A stretch of 64,000 bases of DNA from Farysia itapuensis (taxonomy: Eukaryota; Basidiomycota; Ustilaginomycetes; Ustilaginales; Ustilaginaceae), in assembly GCA_023212645.1 (NCBI GenBank), contig JALBYC010000001.1:434001-498000 (forward strand). The letters run 5' to 3'. Every line of letters begins with the position of its first letter. The first letter of the stretch is position 1. The notes below the pieces were generated by a model, which saw nothing but the letters and a program-made list of their open reading frames with translations, was not told the origin of the DNA and did not search any database. Both the position numbers and the translations under genes were made by a program. This document shows positions 17,934 to 27,400 of the stretch, in pieces.

Positions 17934-20903
17934 CTAAAGTGCGGTAGAATGCTGTCGATCTCTGCGTGCAATACCATTGGCAGCAGCAGCTGTGGCAGCA
18001 GATGCAGCATGGGCTTTGTATCGTGCTTTGGCATCTTTGTGGCCCGGCGGTGAGGTTCCGGCTCCGGCTCCGGCTCCGTCAAAGTCTTCCAGTTCCGAGA
18101 GACGCGCAAGCTCGTCAAGTGTGCCTTCACTTATGTTGTCATCCTGGTCGTACTCGTGCTCGGCGTTAGACAGTGCTGAGCGACGGAGGTATTCGTGCAC
18201 GAGCGCCAGTGTGTCAGCCTGTGCGTGCTCTGTGCGTGAGACGTCCTTCATCGTGCTCCCCAGCGACCAGGGTGAACTAGCCGACGAACACTGAAGTGCA
18301 CTACTGCTATTGCTGTCGTACTGAGCGCAGGACGAGGCAGCGCTCGAGCTCGAAAGACGTCGTGGACTGTGGACAGACTGCACCGAGAGTCCCAACATGC
18401 GCGAGTCAAAGTCGTTCATCTGCTGCTGCGAAAAGGGCTGTTGCACAGCGGCCGGGTCATAAAAGGCACAAGCTGCCGGTGCTGGCATGGCAGTAGCGTG
18501 CACCTGAGGTGCAGATGGCCTACCTGCCACGGCCTCCACGTTCTGCCTCGGCAACGAACGTGATCGGTTAAGAGTCTCGGAGAAGGAGCGCGAAGTTTTG
18601 CCACGCGGCCCAGCACCGTGTTGCTCTCCCCTTGCGTCAGGTCCAAAGCTGATCTCGGCGCCGTAGGCAAATGCCTCTTGCGCACCATAGCCTGAATAAC
18701 CACTCGGCAAAGCGTGTTTGAACGAGGGCGACGTGCGAGCCGAAGCATGGCGAACACCGACGTGGGAGAGGTCTGGACCGACAACACTGCCAGAATCGCT
18801 CTGTGCAGAGCTGAAACCTGCCTTTCGCTGAGCAAAGGACGGCAGCGGAGGCTTGGGACTTAGCCCGTGCGACCGCGAGAGCGGAGCCAACATCGCTGCC
18901 GTCGGCGGGAAGGCGATCCCTTGGCCCAATCCACGTGCCATCTGTTCAAATGCAAAGCTACCGCCGTACCCACCAACACCCGTCGTAGAGGGGTCAAGGC
19001 GTCGTGGTGAAGCGTAGGCGTCGCGCGAATGAGCACGCGACTGATTGTACCGCTGCGGACTAGGTCCATCAGGAGCACGCGTCAGACTGTCCTCGCGCTC
19101 CTCGCATAGTTCCGCAATCAGAACCGAGACCTTCTGCCCGCGCATACCGGTCAACATTCGTGTCGCACGCATGAACTCGCCCCGAATTGTGTACAGTCCA
19201 TCCCTTGTCACGGTGCGGGAGACATTGTAGTTGCTAGAGAACGGGTCTTCAATGCACAGCTCCGAAGACCAAGTGACACCGTCCTTGCTGTACAGACCTG
19301 AGTCGGACTTGAGACTGATGACATCGCGCGCATAGCTAAACTCTTTGGAAAAGTATCGGAAAAAGTCGACCAGCAATTCGCCGACGTTGTCTGTGTTTTG
19401 CGAGCTCCATTCCTTACGGAGCGTCGAGACATCGTCGTAGAAGTAGATGTTGTTGCCTTCAAGTTCGACCTCGTCTGGTCGCATGGGCCGTGTCGGTGGC
19501 ATGCGCTGCAAGTTGGGCAACACAGCTGGTTTCTTGACATGAACGAGGAAATAGAGGACAAGAAGCGTGTACCCGTACGAGGACAGTGTGCCCGTGTAGG
19601 GTGAGTTGAGCTTTCTGCGTTTGGCCCAAACTTTGACAAAGAGCACTAGAGTGCGCAGTCGCTGCGGGTCTACCATGGCGTAGCTGAGCAGCAGACGCGT
19701 GTTTTCGAGCGCCAGACGATTTTCAAAGCCAATGTCGCAAGCAATTTCGTAGGGCAATTCGGGTGTGGGAGTGCGATTGATCTTGATGATGGGAATGCGG
19801 GCCTTGGGAAGCGGCATCACGGTAAAGTCAGTTTCTTCTCGGATCAGCTGGCCGAGAGTTTCGACGAGATTTGCTTTGTGCTGCGTGGTGGGAAGCTGCC
19901 CATCAATATTGCCAATGAGACAGCATAAGTCCATATCCGAGTTGCGCAACGCAAAGCCATTGGCCATGCTACCAAAGGCGAGCAGCTTGGCACCAGGACT
20001 GACGCGATTGGCCAGTCGTTCTAGCTGACGTCGTGTTGCCTCTTTGATGCGATACTCTTCCTCGGTGGGCAAGATGGGGGAGAGAAAGGCGACGATGCAG
20101 TTGGTCAATTCGGCCGTGTGTCGCTCCCAGTGTGGACCACCACCAGCTTGTGAGTGACTCGGGCTGTGCGCCTGAGCACCTCCATAGACGGAGCCAGGCG
20201 CCGAGCCAGATCCTACCAGGGCAGGTCCGAACCCGGGCAAGGAAGAAACATGACTCTGCTGCGGCACTGCGCGCATCTGAGGACTTGCGCGTGTGCTTCT
20301 TGACCCCGTATGGGGAGCTGGGTTTTGCTGATACTGTGTATCAGTCGAGGTATGCGCTCGGATCCGACTATTGGGCAGGCTGGCAATGCTGGCAGCGCGC
20401 CCACTGTTCATGGAAGAAGCACGAGCTGGAGATCTCACAGAAGGCTCAGCTTGGCGATCAGTGAGCGGCTGCAATGTAGCTCTGGGTTCCGGTATAGACA
20501 AAGCGGTATTGGTGACCGTTGGTTGCCAGGACGCGATTGAGGATGATGGAGAGACTGCACTGGAAGTGTCTGCGGCTCGCTCTGCCGTGGAAGCAGAAAG
20601 CGTGGCTTTCATTTTGAGGGAAGCCTCGTAGCGAGCTGAGCTTTGGCGTCGAGGCATGGTGGTCGAGCCGTTGCTTGAAGCGACGGAACGATGGGATGAT
20701 GCAGATGCCGAACGTCTGCAGGGCATGGAGGCAGCGGTGTTGGTGTTTCTGGTCGATGGCGATGACGGTGATGGTGGAGCGGGGAGAGATGGCTCACCGC
20801 GGCTGATCGGTGGGTATGGGGCGTCGAGGGCGGACGAGTGATGAGATGGGGTGGGTGAGAGACTAGCTTGCTGTCTGCCCGAGGGGGATCCCGTTTCCGA
20901 CAT
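17934..20903 (-). CDS. Cid1-type non-canonical poly(A)/poly(U) polymerase
   Basis: The protein is 989 aa from ATG 20903 (MSETGSPSG), chosen over a longer frame because it starts a typical disordered N-terminus. The nucleotidyltransferase core begins near residue 305. The helix-turn motif FGSMANGFALRNSDMDL supplies two catalytic aspartates (about D323 and D325), and the third is in YEIACDIGFEN (about D390). The central domain follows (RLRTLVLFVKVWAKRRKL, SYGYTLLVLYFL) and then a PAP-associated segment (VGELLVDFFRYFSKEFSY). Such enzymes add A or U tails to RNA in the cytoplasm and regulate mRNA decay. The roughly 300-residue N-terminus and the C-terminus are Ser/Ala-rich and probably disordered. 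Whether it adds U or A cannot be told here; a His in the specificity loop was not located with certainty. Confidence 0.88.
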   Translation of the reverse strand: MSETGSPSGRQQASLSPTPSHHSSALDAPYPPISRGEPSLPAPPSPSSPSTRNTNTAASMPCRRSASASSHRSVASSNGSTTMPRRQSSARYEASLKMKATLSASTAERAADTSSAVSPSSSIASWQPTVTNTALSIPEPRATLQPLTDRQAEPSVRSPARASSMNSGRAASIASLPNSRIRAHTSTDTQYQQNPAPHTGSRSTRASPQMRAVPQQSHVSSLPGFGPALVGSGSAPGSVYGGAQAHSPSHSQAGGGPHWERHTAELTNCIVAFLSPILPTEEEYRIKEATRRQLERLANRVSPGAKLLAFGSMANGFALRNSDMDLCCLIGNIDGQLPTTQHKANLVETLGQLIREETDFTVMPLPKARIPIIKINRTPTPELPYEIACDIGFENRLALENTRLLLSYAMVDPQRLRTLVLFVKVWAKRRKLNSPYTGTLSSYGYTLLVLYFLVHVKKPAVLPNLQRMPPTRPMRPDEVELEGNNIYFYDDVSTLRKEWSSQNTDNVGELLVDFFRYFSKEFSYARDVISLKSDSGLYSKDGVTWSSELCIEDPFSSNYNVSRTVTRDGLYTIRGEFMRATRMLTGMRGQKVSVLIAELCEEREDSLTRAPDGPSPQRYNQSRAHSRDAYASPRRLDPSTTGVGGYGGSFAFEQMARGLGQGIAFPPTAAMLAPLSRSHGLSPKPPLPSFAQRKAGFSSAQSDSGSVVGPDLSHVGVRHASARTSPSFKHALPSGYSGYGAQEAFAYGAEISFGPDARGEQHGAGPRGKTSRSFSETLNRSRSLPRQNVEAVAGRPSAPQVHATAMPAPAACAFYDPAAVQQPFSQQQMNDFDSRMLGLSVQSVHSPRRLSSSSAASSCAQYDSNSSSALQCSSASSPWSLGSTMKDVSRTEHAQADTLALVHEYLRRSALSNAEHEYDQDDNISEGTLDELARLSELEDFDGAGAGAGTSPPGHKDAKARYKAHAASAATAAAANGIARRDRQHSTAL

Positions 20904-21328
20904 GATGTTTGGAAGCGCCTCACTGGGCACGGATAAGGTCCTGTCTTTTGCCCAATGCAGCGAGATGACAAAGGGAGAGGAGTCAAGGTCCACAATGTCA
21001 ATGTATGGTCCGGCCGGCCACAAACTCCTTTTTCACCGCCAAAAAAGTGTCATTTTTGGCCAAAAATCGGGAAAAATATATCGCTCTCACCGCCAAACAC
21101 ACACACACACACGCACGCGTCTCGCGCCCGACTAGCCCGCGGAGCCCAGATCAGCAAATTACGATCTCACATATTAGGCCTCAAACTTGTGTTAGCACAG
21201 TCACCGTCCCACTCAATGTCTACTCTGTCTGCTCGTTCTCCTGCTTCTCAGCTTCTCTTGCTCGTGATAGCAGACAACAATCATGACAGGCTTTTGGTAT
21301 CAATAGAATTACAGCGACAGCAGGACAA
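20904..21328. promoter_or_regulatory. Promoter region of the Cid1-type gene with palindrome and repeats
   Basis: These 425 bp hold no gene. They include a perfect 16-bp palindrome ATTTTTGGCCAAAAAT at 21052-21067, two copies of TCACCGCCAAA (21033-21043 and 21087-21097) flanking it, a (CA)n run at about 21097-21112 and an ACGCGT (21115-21120) that matches the MluI cell-cycle box. Confidence 0.5.
21052..21067. repeat. Perfect 16-bp palindrome in the Cid1-type promoter
   Basis: ATTTTTGGCCAAAAAT is exactly self-complementary. It is flanked on both sides by TCACCGCCAAA copies and may be a dimeric factor site. Confidence 0.6.
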
Positions 21329-21660
21329 TCAGGTTTCTCGTAAGAGCTTCTTGAGAGTGTCTCGTTCCGGTTTCGAGACCTGTGTAGGCAAGACAATGTC
21401 AGACCTAAGCTTGCCTGACGATGGTACAGGGAGCAACTTACCTTCCAATACAAGTTACGGCCGTGTACAAAGTTTTCGATTCGCATGTTGCTGTTCCAGT
21501 CTTTCTGGTTGAGCGCTCTTTGTTCGAGCTGAGCAGCTACCGTGAGCGCTTCGGCCTGTCGTTTTGTTGGCTGAGACACCACTTTGGACTTTGGGGGTAG
21601 TCTCAGGGTCTTTGTGTGTACTGGTTGAATCTTGAGCAGCGCAGATGTTGATGGCTTCAT
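21329..21660 (-). CDS. Small protein of unknown function (89 aa, two exons)
   Basis: Exon 1 is 21660..21442 (73 codons) and exon 2 is 21379..21329. The 62-nt intron starts GTAAGT, has a TCTGAC branch-like site and ends CACAG; splicing is in phase 0. The joined protein starts MKPSTSALLKIQPVHTKTLR and ends with WNSNMRIENFVHGRNLYWKV followed by SKPERDTLKKLLRET. It is basic, with a helical middle (QAEALTVAAQLEQRALNQ). The clean splice signals and a sensible C-terminal helix argue that it is real. Without splicing the frame would continue into less plausible sequence. The basic, Ser/Thr-rich N-terminus would fit mitochondrial import, but I do not recognise the family. It is divergent from the UIM/USP-like gene over 197 bp. 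Confidence 0.6.
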
Positions 21661-21857
21661 CGTTGACGAGATGCTATGGTGATGGCGACAAGCAAAGAAA
21701 GGTCGATTTGCGGCAGAAAAGTTGACTTTGCCAATTCATACGGCCGACAGAATCCGACTTCTCCACCTCATCTGTGACAGCTTGCTGAGCTTGGTGACCC
21801 ACTCACAGACCGCCTTGGTGTTGCTTTCGCCATTCTCCAAGCAGCGGTCAAGGGATT

Positions 21858-23948
21858 ATGATCTCCAATCCCGACGACCGCATACTTCAGGTCACAGCTA
21901 TCACTGGCTGCAACGACTACCAGGCCGAGGTCGTGCTGAAACGCTGTGACTGGGATATCAACGTAGCAGTCAACTCGTACTTTGACAATCCACCCCCCGA
22001 AAGGCCCGAACGTACTCCAGCATCCTTCACCTCCAGCGCAGTGGCACCTTTTCGCGATGACAAGCAGACCGCTCGAGGCTGGGATCAGCCACCAATCTAT
22101 AGCGTCCCTGCAGGTCCACCGCCATCTGCAGCAGCAGAAGCCGACAGAAACGTCGTCGACTTGACAGACGATGCTGATGCTGACGAAGACTTGCGCAAGG
22201 CCATGGCCGAATCGCTCGAACAGGCTCAGACCAACATCAGTAAAGCAGAACCAGTTTCGGAAAAAGACGGCGATGTACAGATGTCGGAGGATGAACAGCT
22301 ACGACAGGCACTGGAAGCCAGTGTACAAAGTCACCACGATCTCTTGCAATCCAATGGCTCCGGCACACGGACACCTATGCTACCGCAGCATCTCGATCTA
22401 GACCAGCATCAGCGTCGACAGCCAGATGCACCAGTCGCGCTGACAGCACCGTACTCTTCACTAGATGTAATTGCCTTGATACTACAGGCCCTTTACGCTG
22501 CACCTCCAGCACGTGAGGCATTTCTCTGTGCTCGACCCGCAGACGAGCACATATCTGATCTACTCAACTACTGGAAAGGAGCATCTCCAATCAAAGACGA
22601 TATGCCGTTGCCCAGAAGAGGACGCTCTGCGTCCATTCAGTCCTACTTCGAACTCACTCAACGCATACAGACCCTGTTCTCCTTCATGACTATCTCACAT
22701 CGCTCGCTTTGCGTCATCAAGGACGTTTCGTCTCTCGCTCCGACAGAAGTCGTGGCCCGAGGCGCTGACAACTCGGCAGCCATCCAAGTCTCCACTCTCT
22801 TCTTCCAATTTCTCATGGACAAATACGATGCTCATGTTTCCGCCGTCAACTCAGACGCTGCTCTACAGAGCTCCGATGTTGACGGGGCAGGTGCGACGCC
22901 TTGGCTGGACGAGCATCTGTTCAGAACGGCAGGTGCAGCGGCCTTGAGTATGCCTCCTACGCCACCCGCTGACGACGGGGAAGCTAGCAGTGAGCCCCCA
23001 TTGAGCGCGCAAAATACGCGCCATCACATTCTTTTGCGCCACGATTCGGTGAATGCCGATGTTTTGTCGTGTCTACGAGCAGCTTTGACTCGAGATGGTG
23101 AAGGCGCTTTACTAACTCGACCCGCCAAAGTGCTCAACATGGGTATCGAGCATGCGACGGATGCTACATTCCGACTGGATCACACAATCTACCTAGACTC
23201 ACTGATGTGGAACCGTCGACAGGGCATGCGTCTCGAATCAGAGCAGCACGATGTAGAGCTGAGCCGGCTCGCCTATGTGATTCAGCAGCTGGATGCCAGG
23301 AAGCGCAAATTGACGGGTGACTCAAGCAAACAATCAGTCGATCTGCTGGAGCAGACAAAGCATTACTTTGAGCATCTTGCTACGGCAAGCGAACAGGATC
23401 CGGTGCGAGCCTCGATGCATCGTGAAGCGGCTCCGCGACTGGCGTACATTGTCGAGGCCTTGCAGCACGACTTGGCGGCCACAGACGAGCTCATCAACCG
23501 TGTCCAGGCCAAGATGGACGCCAAACGGAGCGACCTGCAGCTCAAAGCCCACGAGGAGGCCCAAAATCCCGACTGGAAGCACATCGGATACGATCTGTGC
23601 GCCGTTCTCTGTCAAACAGCATTAGGTTTGACGAGCTACGTCAAGCAGCCGAACGACACCTGGTGGAGAGTGAGCAATGGGACAAGTCATGCCATCATAC
23701 CTGACCAAATCGCTGCAGACGGTGTGTTTTGGGTCACTTACTCTCAAGCCACAATCACGTCAAAAGCTGCTGACGCCTTAGTGCCAGAGACAGTGCAATC
23801 AGCCATTGTCGAAGACAATCTGACGTTTGAGTCGGAATTGCTATCGCTCATCGTTTCCGACACTTCTTCGGCCAGTGACCCCGACCCAGGGCGGAGAGAC
23901 ACACTGATGGCAGACAGTCCTGATGCTACAGAAGCACTCCTGCATTAA
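21858..23948 (+). CDS. UBA/UIM protein with degenerate USP (ubiquitin protease) fold, probably inactive
   Basis: The protein is 696 aa. A UBA-like domain opens it (residues 8-45: ILQVTAITGCNDYQAEVVLK), followed by two UIM-like helices (DEDLRKAMAESLEQA and DEQLRQALEASVQSH). This order resembles USP25/USP28. A USP-like region follows. The block that normally holds the catalytic Cys reads PVALTAPYSSLDVIALILQA, with no Cys where GLKN-GNTC would place it. The finger or thumb-like segment has RIQTLFSFMTISHRSLCVI. The C-terminal box that normally has GHY-AY and an Asn/Asp reads GLTSYVKQPNDTWWRVSNG, lacking the His. It is therefore probably a ubiquitin-binding pseudo-deubiquitinase, perhaps scaffolding polyubiquitinated substrates. 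The fold assignment is from family patterns; loss of catalytic residues is seen directly if that alignment is right. Confidence 0.75.
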   Translation: MISNPDDRILQVTAITGCNDYQAEVVLKRCDWDINVAVNSYFDNPPPERPERTPASFTSSAVAPFRDDKQTARGWDQPPIYSVPAGPPPSAAAEADRNVVDLTDDADADEDLRKAMAESLEQAQTNISKAEPVSEKDGDVQMSEDEQLRQALEASVQSHHDLLQSNGSGTRTPMLPQHLDLDQHQRRQPDAPVALTAPYSSLDVIALILQALYAAPPAREAFLCARPADEHISDLLNYWKGASPIKDDMPLPRRGRSASIQSYFELTQRIQTLFSFMTISHRSLCVIKDVSSLAPTEVVARGADNSAAIQVSTLFFQFLMDKYDAHVSAVNSDAALQSSDVDGAGATPWLDEHLFRTAGAAALSMPPTPPADDGEASSEPPLSAQNTRHHILLRHDSVNADVLSCLRAALTRDGEGALLTRPAKVLNMGIEHATDATFRLDHTIYLDSLMWNRRQGMRLESEQHDVELSRLAYVIQQLDARKRKLTGDSSKQSVDLLEQTKHYFEHLATASEQDPVRASMHREAAPRLAYIVEALQHDLAATDELINRVQAKMDAKRSDLQLKAHEEAQNPDWKHIGYDLCAVLCQTALGLTSYVKQPNDTWWRVSNGTSHAIIPDQIAADGVFWVTYSQATITSKAADALVPETVQSAIVEDNLTFESELLSLIVSDTSSASDPDPGRRDTLMADSPDATEALLH

Positions 23949-24409
23949 AATGCAAAAGTGGGCACATTGTGTTGCTGTTCCTGCCTGTCGGTCGGATGTC
24001 TCAGATAGACAGTTTAGCGAACAGCGAAGCATGGGGAGGCTGGGCGGGTGTCAGTTGGAGCGAATACTTCCAAAATTGAATTTAAAAATCAATTTAAAAT
24101 TGGGAAAGGAAGTGCGCTAGTGAGCCTCGGTTGGTAGCGTCGGCCATTCCTGACATCCATCTACTACTACTACTGCCTACTCTCCTTTGACACCGTGCTC
24201 CATATACTTTGACCCTCTTGAACGCCTGGCACACTCGTGACGTTGCTGTCAAACCTCTTTCTTTACCAACATGGCGCGACCAACTTTGCTGTAGTCCGCT
24301 CTTCTGCAAGCTAGTATACGTCGAGATCAGAACAGTCAAACTATCGCCTTGCCAGTCTCTGCATGTCTACGCTCTTCAGTCTCGTTTCTCCCATACCCAC
24401 CCAATCAAG
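23949..24409. other. Intergenic region between UIM/USP-like gene and RasGEF gene
   Basis: These 461 bp include the 3' flank of the upstream gene and the leader of the RasGEF gene. An AT-rich patch at 24071-24101 contains an inverted repeat AAATTGA/TCAATTT (24073-24079 and 24089-24095, 9-nt spacer). The RasGEF frame is open through the last 200 bp, but the first ATG with a plausible context is 24410. No other gene is seen. Confidence 0.45.
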
Positions 24410-27400
24410 ATGTCAGGGGCCTCTGTCAACGCGTCTCTCGATGTCAATGCTCAGACGTCGAAGACAGCCCCTCTTGACGTCGAAACTACCAACTGGAATG
24501 CTATAAAGATCATCGCTGTTCAGCATGGCATCTCATCGCACGTCCTGCAGCAGTTGCGCGAGTACAGTGACGAAAGCTCCATAGACTTTGGCCAAGGCAC
24601 ACCGTTCCATATTACCGCTGCCCGTCTCGACAGTGGGCGATGCGTCTATCGCTTCCGCACAAGGCAGCCCGCATTGCAAGCCGATGCGCTTGTGAAACGC
24701 AATGACGACGACCTTGATGATACCATCGCTGGAATGCCCCGTTCGAGCTCGTCTAACGCCATCTATACCCAACCACATACCCGCACCCATACCCATCCTG
24801 ACAACATCGCCGGACCTTCCTCGCAGTCTAGAGGCGGACTAGGCGCCAGTCTATCTCGCATGACTGGCAACAAGTCACTGAAACAGTCCAAGTCCATTCC
24901 AGTGTTGAGACGGAAGCCAAACAGCAACGTAGCCCCCAAGCTGCCAGCACTCACGACCAGTGGCATTACTTTCCCAGCTGCGCCAAATAACACGCATGGC
25001 CTAGGCATCTCTCACCCACAAACTCATGACAATGACTCGTCACCCTCACCTTCGCCCATCGATAAAGTCAATCCTTTGTCAACCAGGCGGGGAAACAACA
25101 AGTCTCGTCAACCTACCACGCAGCATGTAGTCGGCTGTCTCGAGGAAGGTGACGTATTGGGTGCTGTCCTTGGCCTGAGACACGAGGAAGTATGGCCAAA
25201 GGAGCGCAAAAGGCACCCTCGCGAAGGCGTCTCGAAGAAAAAGCTCCAACTTTCGCCGCGAAAGCCATCAGCCACTTCATCTCTGGACGACACGCAGGAG
25301 CCTTCCAGTCCCGAGTCGATACAATATCAATTGCCGGTCTTTGGTGCGCAATTGCACTATATCAGCCAGCCAACTTCATCAAGCTCGACACCCAGTACTG
25401 GCGGGAACTTGTGCGTCCAGTCGACGCCGAATTTCGACACGAATCCTTTCCGTCTGCTTCCTGAACTCGACATGGGTGCCACTTTCGCAAAGTCGCCCCG
25501 CCTTCACCAGCTCAGAGAGGCGGCATCTTTCGAGTCCAATGCGTCTGATTCCACAGCACGCGCCCCGGAAGAGAGCGCCGAGGCGAACCTACCCAGTCTT
25601 CCCACACACACGTCTGCATCGCGACAGCACGAGACACAGTTGCCTGAGACAATCGTGTATGATGTGATGCAGACCTACGAGCATCCTCACCAGCAAGGAT
25701 TCAATGAGACTGACAGTCCTCACCATCGACGCTTGAACCCTGCAACACTTGCTTCTCCTGCAACCAGCTCAGCATCATCGGAAAGTGAGGTTCAGGGAGA
25801 TCAGTTGTCGCAGGCTCATTCTTTGATCACCTCAGCGGCGCCGGCAGACGATCCAAGGTTTTCCATATGGGCTGTTCAGACAGACGCGCAGGATAGATTG
25901 TTCGTCGTCAGCAACCGCAAAGGCTATGTATCTCGCTCAAGGACCAGCACCGCACCGCTTGGAAGCCCTGAAAGCTCGATGCAAGGGCAGCGCGAAGCAC
26001 AATCCGGCTTGAAAGTCACTCAACCCGACGATCGTATCTCGAGTTCCGGTCGGACACGAACAGTGTCACAAACTTCTTCAACTCACCTGTCATCCAGACA
26101 ACATGCTACGTTGCTCGCAGCCAGCGCGGTTCGCCTTGTCGCAGAACTGACCGCTGAGATCGATCAGCCTTTCATGACCGACTTCTTCTACACCTATCGA
26201 GCATTTCTCGACCCCCTCGACCTCTTGCACCTTTTGACGCTACGATTCGAATGGGCCGTTTCTGATACTAGCTCAGCCGAGGACGAGGCCCGTCGTCGCA
26301 TCGTTCGAGTCCGTACCTACGTCGTCATCAAATACTGGCTGCTTCATCACTTTGACCACGATTTCTTGCCCAGACGTGTCTTACGGCAGCGCCTCGCCAC
26401 ATGGCTTAATGACATGGCCAAAGATAGCCGTGTGACCCAGCGTTCCGCCGATCTCAACATAGTCAACAGCCTTCGCAAGACCGTTCGCGGACTCAAGGAA
26501 AAGTACTCTCGCTCTGGTGTCGGTGGTTTGCTCATAAACGAGCCAGGCCGCATTGTTGAGGTCGGCAAACCACAGCCGCAGCGAAGAAGGGACAGTCTCT
26601 CGACTGAAGAATCTATCACTTACGACTCGGTGCATTCCTCTGCGTTGAGTGCAGGCACACCTGACCACGAATCTCGGTGTGAGCCGACAGCTTCCGAAGA
26701 CGTCAACCTTGATTTCTCTGACGATAAGCAGAGCGTGCATGATCATCCGCCTGCACAGGCGCCGATCAGTCAAAGTAATTCGCGGGACGGTGAGCGCACA
26801 GTGCAGAAATCGGCGACGGATCCCGCCCCAAGACAGGCTTCTACTCCTTTGATGCGACCCTCGCGCACCTCGCCGCTGCTAGGTAGTAATGCTCCAGTAG
26901 GTGCAGTCTCACCTCCGGCGCCTATGCCCAACCCCTCGAGTGCGCTGTCGCGTGCTTTTGTGCAGACGGTAGGGCGTCTTTCGCGCTTCAAGCGTGTCTT
27001 GGGCAGCCGTGGACTAGGCGGAGAAGGAAGCAGCGATTTTGACATTGACATGGGCGAGTTCCAAGATCTCTTGTTCGTCAAAGGCGGGGTAGAAAGCCTT
27101 ATCGAATGTCTTGATCTTACTCAGTCCTGGAGAGAATCTTCAGTCAGGCCATCTGCTCAAGATTTTCATCGACCTGCGACGCTCAAGGAGGAGGATGAAG
27201 TCGATGAGGGTGATGATCCGCGTACGCATGTGTCGGGAGACAGCACTGGACGAGAAGAAACTCCAAGCTTGGTCGGACCCGCCTCGACACGCTCTACCCC
27301 CGCAAGCTCTATCGACCTGACCACGCACTCCGATAGTCAGCCCTCTACCAACGGTCTGGGAATTGGACGTCTACCATCGGATGACGGTGCCGCAGGGTCG

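Noticed and set aside
24073..24095. Inverted repeat AAATTGA/TCAATTT as a possible terminator or RNA hairpin
   Set aside because: Only 7 bp of A/T-rich stem with a 9-nt loop in an AT-rich 3' flank. Expected by chance and not a known fungal signal.
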